Source: Anniella stebbinsi (Eukaryota > Chordata > Lepidosauria > Squamata > Anniellidae). From it: a DNA stretch of 64,000 nucleotides. Below are positions 55,056-64,000 of the stretch, one piece after another. The position numbers were made by a program, and so were the translations under genes. The number at the start of each line of letters is the position of its first letter. Within the stretch, counting starts at the first letter, position 1. The stretch is taken from positions 40,470,001 to 40,534,000 of the forward strand of contig JARDYH010000002.1 of NCBI GenBank assembly GCA_029215795.1, in the 5' to 3' direction. The notes below the pieces were generated by a model. That model saw only the letters and a program-made list of their open reading frames with translations, had not been told where the DNA came from and did not search any database.

Positions 55056-55832
55056 TTCTCAAGTGGCCACACTAGAGCCCTCCCATCCACAGAAGGCTGA
55101 TCATGGATCCAACCTGATAAAAGCACAACCGAACGAAAAGATGTTCCTGTAATGCCCAAAAGACATCAGCGGGCATTCAGAAACATATATTGTGATCAAT
55201 GTGCATCTTTCCTTAAGTTGATAATATGGTAAATTCACACTGGGGTTGGGGGCAACGTGGGCCTACCCACCTCTCCTGTTATATGGTCTCATATTACTAC
55301 ATCCTCAACAAAGGAAGTAAGCAGAAGCTGTCGTCTGACTGATCCTCCATTCCATTGCGGAACTGATTGTGGCATGAACATATGTATTGTTACATGTTAA
55401 AATTGGCTCACAAGCGGCCTGCTTTATTTAAAGCATTCGCAGGCCTGGGTTTACTGCGTGTGTAGGCATCGCTTAAATTAACATTCCCATGGTGTATATC
55501 AAGAGCAGATCTGTGAATGAAGAGGGAAGGAGAACTTCTAGGGCCGTTGCTTTGAAGTTTGATCTGAACCACGATTCTGACACATCTCTACTGACAACTC
55601 ATTTGAACAGACTTATGTCTGATGACTTATTTATAATTTCATCAGAAACTAGCTTTTCCCTCGACAGAGTGTGCTTTAGCTCATGGTTGCTCCTTCCTCA
55701 CCCCAACAGCACTGCAAAACAATTTATCAGGAATATGTCTTGTAGGAAATTAGCCAAGCACCATTCCAACGGCGTGACTCTTTAGAATGGAAATGATGAG
55801 TTGCAGCTTACTGAATTGCCCCAAGCTTGGTT
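55056..55832. other. No gene seen
   Basis: Anonymous. An open frame of 98 codons (55489-55785) has no recognisable domain. Confidence 0.4.
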
Positions 55833-55978
55833 TGATCTAAGGCAGCCTTCGCCAACCTGGCGCCTTCCAGATGTGTTGGACTACAACTCCCATAATCCTG
55901 TTGGCCATGGTAGCTGGGGATGGTGGGGTTGTAAACCAACTCATCTGAAGGCCGCCAGGTTGGCGCAGTCTGATTTAA
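55833..55978. mobile_element. Family E palindromic hAT-type MITE with 8-bp TSD
   Basis: Element 55841-55970, 'ggcagccttcgccaacctgg' to 'gccaggttggcgcagtc', flanked by tgatctaa (55833-55840) and tgatttaa (55971-55978), 7 of 8 identical. Confidence 0.8.
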
Positions 55979-56179
55979 GGCTTGGCATCATTTTAATGAA
56001 AGTACCTTAGCTTCTTTAGTTTTATATACAAGAATTTTTGAATTCCATAAATCAAACACCACAGAAATAGTTAGACATGGATTTATTTACCATGAGGATG
56101 TTAGCATGGCTGAGACCTAAGATGATGTTTGTACTGCAAGATTTGATCTGCATCAAATCATAGCTTTATTATGAGTTTT

Positions 56180-56523
56180 TTTAAGTAAATATTTATAGGT
56201 CTTTCACGACAGATGTCTTCCCAAGCTGGCTTATAAAAACAAGCACATATAATTACAAATCTAGTAATATAACAGAATTAAAGCCACAAATTCCAATATA
56301 AAATAGTTAAGAATCTTAAAATATTAAATACAGTTCTAAACACGCCCATTAAAAAGTACTTATTCAGAAACCAAAAACACAAAAACCCAATCAGCAGCAA
56401 AACTTTTTCCATTAAAAACCATTTGAAACTGGCAAATCTTCAAAGTCCTCTTGAAACCATGACTGATGGGGCCAACCGGATATCCCTTGGGAAGGGACTC
56501 CTCAAGGGAGGGGCAGCAGCTGA
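56180..56523. repeat. A-rich interspersed repeat (unclassified)
   Basis: 'aatatttataggtctttcac' and 'aagctggcttataaaaacaa', then A-rich sequence, ending near 'aagggaggggcagcagctga'. Layout similar to 47887-48380. Confidence 0.35.
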
Positions 56524-56870
56524 GGTCCCCTCTACAAGATTTCGCTTTGACGCCCGGTTGCCCGATTATGCGCATTTACGGATAAGCGCATTTACTCTTA
56601 ATACCTATTCACGAGAGCTGGTGAAGCGCATTACGGGCTGTATGAAACGCGCTTTAAAGTTGTTTACATGCGGAGAATCGAATGTTTACATGGCCATAAG
56701 GCGCTTTAACTCCCATGGTAAATTTTAAGTTGCTATTTAATGTGCATTCGATAATGGTCATAAGCGGAGATAAAAAGCGCCTCAACCCCCAATTTGCTCT
56801 CCGCTCTTGTAGAGGTAAACTCTGTAATGCACCTTGAAAGAGCTTTAAATTGCTCTTGTAGAGACACTCT
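56524..56870 (-). mobile_element. Family B TGCGCA-rich MITE (copy 4, minus)
   Basis: Minus-strand copy: GGTCCCCTCTACAAG at its plus-strand left, CTCTTGTAGAGACACTCT at its right. Its inner end touches copy 5 in opposite orientation. Confidence 0.85.
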
Positions 56871-57204
56871 GGGTGCCTCTACAAGAGGCATTTAAAGCTC
56901 TTTCAAGGCGCATTACAGAGTTTACCTCTACAAGAACGGAGCGCAAATTGGGCATAGAGGCGCGTTATCTCCCCAATTATGCGCATTATTGAATGCGCGT
57001 TAAATCGCGAGTTTTATTTTGCTCCGTCCGTTAAAGCGCATTTTGACTGTGTGAATATGCGCTTATGCGCCTTAACTACTTGTTGGATATCCGTTAATGC
57101 GCTTCGCCGCCTCTCGTGCAGAGGGATTAGGTGTAAATGTGCTTCTGCGATTATGCGCATAATCGGCTAACCAGGCGCAAAAGCGAATCCTTGTAGAGGG
57201 GACC
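56871..57204 (+). mobile_element. Family B TGCGCA-rich MITE (copy 5, plus)
   Basis: GGGTGCCTCTACAAGAGG to CTTGTAGAGGGGACC. Holds the perfect 18-bp palindrome CGATTATGCGCATAATCG at 57148-57165. With copy 4 it forms a head-to-head inverted pair of about 680 bp. Confidence 0.85.
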
Positions 57205-57220
57205 TCTGAGAATGCCTTGT

Positions 57221-57268
57221 CCCTAGTTAAAGATATAGGAGCCCTGTCCTTTCTATATGGTCACCCAG
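57221..57268. mobile_element. Family A terminal fragment
   Basis: 'gttaaagatataggagccct' then 'gtcctttctatatggtcacc': the right end of family A only. Confidence 0.55.
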
Positions 57269-57296
57269 TCCATAGCGTGCCTATATGGATGAACTG

Positions 57297-57450
57297 CCCC
57301 TGTTTAGGCGCTGGCAATTGAGCTAGTGAAAGCAGCCTTCCCCGCCCCTCCTCCCCATGCTACACAGAAGTTTGGGAGACCCTGTTGAATGGGGTGAACA
57401 GTGGTACAAAGGGGGAGGAGGGATTCCCCAAAATCAGGGGAATCCCAGCC
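57297..57450. repeat. Family F repeat (copy)
   Basis: 'ccctcctccccatgctacac' and 'ccctgttgaatggggtgaac', as in the other F copies. Confidence 0.4.
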
Positions 57451-59070
57451 ATGGGAGGCAGTTCCTGGATACAACACAATATAAATAGCAGTCATAGAAG
57501 CATAATACAGGCTAACAGGGCCTCTTCCTACTTGAGTACTTCTTTCTTGTCCTAGACCTAGGAAAGCCCCATATCTGTCACAGCCTGGGGGGAGGAGGAA
57601 ATTAAATGATGTGCATACCCCAGAGTCCTTAGCACAATCACAGATGAGGCCAGGTAGCATTTGACTTTGTGCACGGCTTGACCAATTCAGAGACAGAACA
57701 CACCTCCTCAGACCTGGCTGGACTATACGCTAAGAACCAAAACAGCAGCATTGACTTCTATAAGATGGGCCTCTTAATGGGTCAGGACCCTAGCAACAGT
57801 CCATCTCCACCAAATGCTGCTGCCATGCAAGATGAGCACCATGTATCCAAAGGCACTGAGAAATTAAAATAGGATAAACTATATGGGAGAGGACCTGTAA
57901 CAAGGATTCAGTTATCTGTAATCCTTCCCGCTATACAACACAGACTGCTGTCTGTGCATACAACATTCATCTGGTTGCTCAAGTGGTTGCACATCTCCAG
58001 TATACCAGGCTGATAACTATACAAGCAGCCTTGAACCTGCTGTGACCCACCGATTTATGTGAATTAGGGAGAATGAGATGGAGCTAAGTGAAGAGAGGAA
58101 AGGCTAAAGGAATCGCAAATGTGTTAGACAACAATATGGCTTCCAAAGAGATTCTTGCACTGCGGCTAGGGACGTCAGGGTTTTCCTGCCAATGGATAAA
58201 AGTTGCGGAAGTGGGTTTCCACACGTGCAATGGCACTTCCCCTTGCTCCCCTCTCTCCTCCCCCCTGCAGCTCCCTCTGTGCCCCCCAAATTTGCCCCAG
58301 AGAGCCCCCAGCTCTTTGTAACAGGAGGGCAATCTATTCCGCCAGTGCTTTCCTTTCCCAATTCTGGCTGTTGCAAGCATTCCCGCACAGCCTTTTGTAA
58401 TATCTTACTGCAGCTAACTAATGACCCTTCACTTATAAGCGGCAGGTACCATTTCCCTTATCAGAGTGCTGCAAAAGCCCTGGCGATGCCACAGTCGCTG
58501 CCTTGCCCCCTTCTTCCCAGCTGCTGCCCGAGTCAGTGAAGAAACGAGGAGCGGAGCTGCATTCCATTAATTCTAGCTTTCTAAGCTCGAATTAATCCTA
58601 CTGAGCCACTTGAGAAACATGTCAGTGGAATTTGTACACAGAGCGAGGGATTAAAAAGGCAGAGAGACCTGCAGATTCACAGCACAGTAAAGGGCAAGTT
58701 CTGTAGTCATGTTTTATCATCTGTGATTCTTGTTGAAGTAGAATGATAGCATTAATCCAAAGAAGCAAGACACGAAAAATGCATTAAGAATAAGGGGTCT
58801 TAGGAGCAAGCTGTCCAGACAGATGCATACGAGGATGATTACAGCTGTGCAATGGAACAGATCAAGTGTGTGTGTAAGGTTTGGTGCTCTCAACTTAGAC
58901 CTTTCCGCCCCCCTCAAAGGAGAATTCTATTTTCATGCCCGCACCAATCTAACATCAAGGCTTTCTCATGAATGTTCAGAACAGAAAACCATTGCCTTGA
59001 GTAATCAAAGGAGCTCTGTGCACAGAGATAGGCCTTCATAAATGTGTTCATCTGTGTCTGAATGCATCAC
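57451..59070. other. No gene or recognised repeat
   Basis: About 1.6 kb anonymous. 58200-58560 is GC-richer. Near 58565-58597 an 8-bp inverted pair ATTAATTC/GAATTAAT surrounds 'tagctttctaagctc'. No exon recognised. Confidence 0.4.
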
Positions 59071-59284
59071 TCAGAACATCAGAGCTGCTAAATCAGACCA
59101 AAGGTCTATTTAGTCCAGCATTCTCTTCCCACAGTGGCCAAACTCAGAGAAGGACATGGGTGCTACAGCATCCTTCCATTCACACATACCTCTGAATCTG
59201 GAAGTATATATCACCATCAGGACTAATAGCCATTGATAGCTTTATTCTCCATGAATTTACCTAGCCTCATTTTAAAGTTATCCA
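59071..59284 (-). mobile_element. CR1/L2-group LINE 3' end
   Basis: Minus-strand LINE tail: 'atcagacc' with 'aaaggtctatttagtccagc', 'gaatctggaagtatatatca' and 'tattctccatgaatttac'. Interrupted at 59284 by the next repeat. Confidence 0.7.
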
Positions 59285-59285
59285 A

Positions 59286-59438
59286 GAGCCAATCTACACA
59301 CACAGGATAAAACACTTTGAAAATGTTTTAAAACTGTATATGGAGTGTGTCCTGGGCCCAAACAGTTCTCAAAACTGTTATAAACTGTTTTAAACCGTTT
59401 TAAACCATTTTAAAGCAGTAGTGTAGATAGGCTGCAAT
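59286..59438. repeat. Fold-back repeat family O
   Basis: 'gccaatctacacacacagga' is inverted at 'cagtagtgtagataggctgc'. 'atggagtgtgtcctgggccc' and several 'aaactgttttaaac' units lie inside. Same family as 22503-22938. Confidence 0.55.
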
Positions 59439-60072
59439 CAGATCTCTGTTTTTATCATGATGGACATCACTGAGGCTATCAGAACTTTTCTGGATGTGTC
59501 TCCTGATGGGGATTTGTATCCTTATCGGGACCACTAAATAGCAACTTGTGCAAATAGAACTGGATGAGACCCCATTTTTTAAAATATGATTTATGAACTT
59601 TTTTTGACAGTTATTTTGTCCTGCAATCAATGTGTTGTGCAGGCACCTTTCCTAAAGGTAGTGCTTCTGTTCTGCAGAAATCTATTTCCCTAGCATTCAC
59701 ACTGCCATGTTTTATCACTAAGAAAATGAACTATTTCTCCCAGTCTGTGTATCTTTTGCAATTTGGAATGCTGTCTAGAATGTGGTTGTGCTGTGTACCT
59801 TTCCACTAGTGCTCAGATACCAGTGCCCAAATGCCTAAAGTTAGAACAGTTAAGATATCATTTTAATAGTTCAGTTGCAATACAGTATTTCTGAAACAAC
59901 TGCACATCCTTGAAGCTTTGGGCTGTGGTTTAGTTGGCTAAGGCCTGTCCTCTCTTGAATTAGGTTATGTTTAGTCACTAGGGGTTGTATGGATTTTGTT
60001 AAATCCATTCTGTCTGTGTTTTGCGTATTGTTAGCATCTTTCATTCCATCATCCACGTGTTGACAGAATTGG
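59439..60072. other. No gene seen
   Basis: Anonymous sequence. Confidence 0.4.
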
Positions 60073-60427
60073 GCTGCCTCTACACCAGACGTTTAAAGCT
60101 CTTTGAAGTCTCATTAAAATTTTTACCTCTACAAGAGTGGAGTGTAAATCGGGAGTTGAGGCGCTTTTTCTCTCCGATTATGCGCATTATCGAATGCGCG
60201 TTAAATAGCGAGTTTTATTTTGCTCCAGCCGTTAAAGCACATTTTGACTATGTGAACAAGTGATTCTCCACATTAACTACTTGTAAAGCGCATTTGAAAC
60301 AACCGGTAAGGCCACCAGTTGTGCGCTCAATTGCCTCCTGCATACAAGCATTTACAATAAAGCGCTTCAGCGATTATGCGCATAATCGGCTAACCAGGCA
60401 TCAAACGGAATCCATCTAGAGGGGGTC
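60073..60427 (+). mobile_element. Family B TGCGCA-rich MITE (copy 6)
   Basis: GCTGCCTCTACACCAGA at the start; the right end is degenerate ('atccatctagaggggg'). The palindrome CGATTATGCGCATAATCG at 60371-60388 is perfect even though the right terminus is mutated. Confidence 0.8.
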
Positions 60428-61144
60428 ATGGATATTTTTTTAAGGATGTCTGCAAATTTTGTTCCACTTGCACTAATGCACTTGCATTACTGTGCATTGT
60501 ATTAATGCACAATAGAACAAGTGCAAATTTGAGCAAATTCTGCAGAATCCACACAACTTAGAAAAAGCCAGTTCACTGTGGAATATGTAGGTTAGATTCA
60601 CAGACATCTGAATCCGTTGTGAATTTCTCTGACATCGCTATTAGTCACGCACGTGAAGAACTATGTTAACTCACCCAATGTTAGGCACAACTTGGTTGTC
60701 AGTGTGACAAAGGGATGTTAGCACCGTAGAGAAATCTGTTGATTTAAACATCTCTAACTAGTTCAATGGATCCCATCTACAATGACAACAGATGTTTAAT
60801 GTGACGTTACTTGCAGCAGAAGTTTCTGAAAATCAAAGAAAGAAGCAGCTTTATCAATGGTTTTTGAAAGTGTGAAGATCTCTTTCCAATTTCACAGTGG
60901 AATGATGTTCCATATTTAAACACAGAGAAAGTGGAATGTCCTTTAGGTCATCAGTCAATTTTATTCTCAAAATACTGTATGAAACTCTGACTCGTTTGGA
61001 TTGAAACAAAGTTGTTGACTCAAACATGTATCAGGAGCATCATGGCCCATAGTAATAAAGGGGGCAAGGGGAGTCGCTCAGCTGTAAATACATGTTTCAG
61101 CATTGGTGTCAATTAGGCGAAGCTTGTGTCACTGATCCAGCTAT
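60428..61144. other. No gene seen
   Basis: Anonymous sequence with some local repetition of 'gcacttgcattactgtgcat'. Confidence 0.4.
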
Positions 61145-62069
61145 GGAGCTCCATCACACCAGTGTTTTATCACACTTTCATCCTGCCTTGTTTACCATTT
61201 TGCCTCGCGACCCTCACATGATGTCGTCGCTGTCCTGCAGTCATCTCACCTCGTCCACTCCACTTTCCATGTTTTTCTAGGGTGGAGAAAGTGTGGTATT
61301 TTTTCTCCACACAGGATAAAACTGCTCTTCTGCCCCCATGTATTGCCACCCTTGCGCTATGTCGGAACGTCCCGCTTTTGTGGGAGAGGTGTTTATTGAA
61401 AGGAGGTCTTGCTGATGAAAGAGGAGGGTGGGGGAAGGGTTTCTCCAGCATGCCCTTTGAATTCCTTCTCTCATTCTGCTTGGGGATGTGCTGAGTTGGT
61501 CAAACGGACTTCCACTGTGCCAACCCCACTCAATTTGCCCTCTCATCCACCCGTTTCAACTTCCCTCTCCCCCACCCCCACTGTACAAGGTGCTCTAGTG
61601 GACTTGCATTACTACACCCTCACTCCTATCTGGCCTCACTTTCATCCACTCTCATCCATCCATTTCAGCATTCCATGCAGAAGGGAGTATTATCACACCT
61701 TGAAAGGCAGAACCGGCATTCCTAATCTATCAAACACTAAATTGCTAAAACAGTAGACCACAAAACCAGAGTGGGGGGGAAGGCACCCGCGCCCATCACA
61801 ATGTCAACCACAAGAATCAATGAATTGGAGGAGGAAAGAGGAAGGGTGGGGTGGGGCGAGCACAATAGTGGGAGAGCGAACAAGTGAAAAGAGATTTCAA
61901 CAGTACAGTGGTGATACCAGGAAGCGCGAGCTGGCTCAGGTGAAAAGGTAAACAAGGCAAAATAGCGCAACAATGCATGCATGTGAAAGTAACCAGTGCT
62001 TGACACACTAATGAAATGGAGGTGGAAATCACTGATGCATACCAGGAAAAAAAAAGTGTGATGGAGCCC
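61145..62069. mobile_element. MITE-like element with TIR GGCTCCATCACAC (family L)
   Basis: Left end GGAGCTCCATCACAC and right end GTGTGATGGAGCCC are inverted, 925 bp apart. Open frames inside (up to 119 codons, both strands) have no transposase motif. Seen once, so moderate confidence. Confidence 0.45.
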
Positions 62070-62408
62070 AAAGTGGTGTTTAGTTGTGTGTCATGAGTGA
62101 CCCTCAAACACTTCTCCAGAAAACCAGGGCTGTATCCAATGGGGTCTGCTTGCATGATGGTGGATGTAGTCTGCATTTATTTATTTAGAGAAAAGGTGTG
62201 CAACTTCAAGACATCCAGGGGTCTCCCCTACACATTATTTCCCCCATGATTGCCAATTGTGAGGCAAGGGGAATATAAAAACAAAGCAAAATGGCATCTG
62301 GACCTGCATGGAATGTCAAAAAGGTCAAAATTAGTTTGTGTGCAAGCTAGTTTTTACTTTTTGGGAACAAAACAGCAGCTATGGGTGCCATTTTGTTCAC
62401 ACACACAA
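62070..62408. other. No gene seen
   Basis: Anonymous sequence. Confidence 0.35.
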
Positions 62409-62536
62409 ATATTTTTTTATCCCTTGGAAAACCCTTCTTCGCCCCCCCTTGTCCCCAGGAGTCCCTGTGCATCATTTGGATGCACAGGGAGCACCCAGGG
62501 ATGGTCCCGGGACAAAAGGCTGGTGTGGAAATGGCC
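62409..62536 (+). mobile_element. Family D MITE, 3' part
   Basis: 'gtgcatcatttggatgcaca' hairpin and terminus 'ggctggtgtggaaatggcc'. The 5' part is missing. Confidence 0.6.
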
Positions 62537-62539
62537 TAT

Positions 62540-62740
62540 ATGTGGGGAATGCTCTGGGGTGACTCCACAATGGTGTTGTATTGTTTATATGACACAGAAG
62601 CCACTGTAGAGCTATCCCAGGGCTTTCCCTCAAAGCTCCAAAATAAAAAAGTCAGGGACTGACTCCAACTTTTTTCTCTGGAGTGAGGCGACGATGGTTT
62701 ATCTGCCGTCTGTTGCCGCTCTGGAGTCACAGCGGAAGCG
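62540..62740 (-). repeat. Family C repeat (minus, fragment)
   Basis: On the minus strand 'agctttgagggaaagccct', 'tacagtggcttctgtgtcat' and 'gtcagtccctgacttttt' follow the family C order. The donor-like motif is not preserved. Confidence 0.45.
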
Positions 62741-62743
62741 TGG

Positions 62744-62784
62744 CCAGGCAGATGGCAACCCTTGATTGGTTGCCATCTGCCTGG
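62744..62784. repeat. Perfect 17-bp hairpin
   Basis: CCAGGCAGATGGCAACC, a 7-base loop, then GGTTGCCATCTGCCTGG. Perfect arms. Confidence 0.95.
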
Positions 62785-63245
62785 ACAGGGAGGAGGGGGT
62801 GGGCCGGCAAGCCGACTGGCCACTGGAATGCCTCTGCATTTCCTCTGGCATAGGGAGGAAATGCTTGGTGAGGAAAGCCCCATGGTAAGGAGGACAAAAA
62901 GCTGTGGGGAATTTGAACTGAGGGACTCATGGATGCGCAGGGGCACTTGTGCAGCAACGCAGCACAGCGTGGAGAGGCAGTGCACAGGGCGGTGGCAGCA
63001 GCAGCAGCTCCTCCTCCTCTGGAGTCTGTTTGAAGGATGCAAACCCCGTGCTTGCTCCTTGCTGTGGGGACAACCCCACAGGAGCACAAGCGTGGGGTTT
63101 GGAGGGCTCGCGGCACCAATTTGTCATTGTCAAGACACTCCCCACCCCCATCTTCACTGCTGTGGCCATGCTATTTATCCAGTTTTGGCATTTATGTGGA
63201 AGAGTAACGGAAAGAGAATTTGCAATGCAAATACACATTCTGGCC
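62785..63245. other. No gene supported
   Basis: GC-rich, with open frames on both strands (up to 184 codons at 62762-63316 plus, 183 at 62536-63087 minus). They overlap each other, begin inside repeats and hold low-complexity runs such as GGSSSSSSS, so I treat them as chance. A 'cagcagcag' run is near 62996. Confidence 0.45.
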
Positions 63246-63470
63246 AATACGACAGAGAGTCTTGTAGCATCTTAAAGACTAACAAATTTATTCTGGAAAA
63301 AGTTTTAATGGACTAGAGTCTAGTTCATCAGATGCGGGACTATAGCCCACTTCATTATGCATCTGATGAAGTGAGCTACAGTCTATGAAAGCTGGTGCCA
63401 GAATAAATTTGCTAGTCTTTAAAGTGCTACAAGACTCTCTGTTGGTTTTGCTGCATTGGCTACCCTCTTG
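63246..63470. mobile_element. Palindromic Penelope-like tail with two hammerhead motifs
   Basis: 'gagagtcttgtagcatctta' to 'gctacaagactctctgttgg': two inverted halves. In the right half, plus strand, CTGATGA (63363-63369) is followed by a stem II remnant and GAAA (63387-63390), the hammerhead ribozyme core order. In the left half the minus strand has CTGATGA (63331-63325) followed by an ACTAGACT/AGTCCAT stem and TAAA. Hammerheads in Penelope-like elements are established; membership here is inferred from these motifs and the 'aataaatttg' tails. Confidence 0.6.
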
Positions 63471-63708
63471 ACATTGTATCAGAGGTAGGTTTTATATCTG
63501 CATCCCAAGGTGACTGAAAGAGGAATCACTTTGAGTCTGTATTCATATACTCACTTACCTAGGAGTAGGCCCCACTGAGTAGAGATTACACTGTTAAGTC
63601 TCATGTGTGGGGAAAAACACCACCACCAGTCATTAGACGGCCTTTTCTCACCATATATATTGTTGAAAGCTACCTTGGGAGGATTTCATCCTGGAAGGTG
63701 GCTTAAAA
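63471..63708. other. No gene seen; family H trace
   Basis: 'tcacttacctaggagtaggc' with 'cccactgagtagag' at 63551-63590 is a family H piece. Confidence 0.4.
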
Positions 63709-63757
63709 GGAGGAAGGAAGGAAGGAAGGAAGGAAGGAAGGAAGGAAGGAAGGAAGA
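63709..63757. repeat. (GGAA)n microsatellite
   Basis: About 12 GGAA/GAAG units. Confidence 0.95.
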
Positions 63758-64000
63758 ATATTTGCTTAAAACAAGGTAAGGCTGTAGTTTTGTAGCAACT
63801 GTTGGGCAAGGTGGGAAGTGTTGGGCAATGGGAAAGGATGTGATTTGGATCCATGTAGACTTTACAAATCCAGTGGGCCTTTTTGAAATGATCCATTCAG
63901 AAAGGCCGAGGATGAAACTCACAACAGCAAAGATAAAAGGGGACTGGAGGAAAGGACTTTTTGATATTTAGTTTCCTCCTGGAAATCAAAACAAGACATT
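63758..64000. other. No gene seen to window end
   Basis: Anonymous sequence. Confidence 0.35.

Noticed and set aside
58200..58560. GC-richer patch as a possible CpG island promoter
   Set aside because: CpG density is modest by eye, and no exon or transcript signal follows; not enough to call a promoter.
62762..63316. 184-codon plus and 183-codon minus open frames in GC-rich DNA
   Set aside because: They overlap on opposite strands, start in repeat fragments and contain low-complexity serine runs. GC-rich sequence yields such frames by chance.

Overview
This window looks like nuclear DNA of a non-mammalian amniote, most likely a squamate reptile. The reasons are the mix of repeats: a full-length L1, CR1/L2-group LINE 3' ends, a second non-LTR retrotransposon resembling the Vingi/I group, Penelope-type tails with hammerhead-like ribozyme cores, a tRNA-derived SINE, a MIR/CORE-type SINE, and many short DNA-transposon derivatives (MITEs). 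The assignment is inference from repeat content; turtle or tuatara is not formally excluded. I found no exon of a host protein-coding gene, no rRNA or tRNA gene and no bacterial-type feature. The window reads as intergenic or intronic DNA built largely of layered mobile elements.

Layout. 0-5 kb: copies of a palindromic hAT-type MITE (family A) and a family C repeat. 5.3-7.8 kb: a LINE 3' end, then a 5'-truncated reverse transcriptase gene broken by one frameshift, then a Penelope-like tail. 9-13.3 kb: families E, C, D and A, with one A copy split by a TGCGCA-rich MITE (family B). 13.3-14.8 kb: L2 and CR1 remnants. 15-23 kb: mostly anonymous sequence with short MITEs and an A copy inside a LINE 3' end. 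24.0-29.8 kb: a complete minus-strand L1 with a 15-bp target-site duplication, an open 1278-codon ORF2 and an ORF1 with one TGA. 30-45 kb: anonymous sequence with a MIR-type SINE, a fold-back element inside family G, A inside another repeat, B, D inside G, A inside CR1, and microsatellites. 45-64 kb: families Q, F, D, a tRNA-SINE, four more B copies (two head to head), C, a long-TIR MITE, and a palindromic Penelope tail with paired hammerhead motifs.

How it fits together. The elements form a readable stratigraphy. LINE ends are interrupted by family A (with 8-bp target duplications), one A copy is interrupted by family B, family G by a fold-back MITE and probably by family D, and an older repeat by the young L1. 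Only the L1 looks recent enough to have coded for its own mobility. Families A, D and E have 8-bp duplications expected of hAT transposase. Family B is the most unusual: six copies, strong CpG retention for a repeat, a conserved 18-20 bp perfect palindrome, and no autonomous partner in view.

Family letters (A, B, C, and so on) are local labels used only here. All identifications come from reading the sequence; no database search was run.
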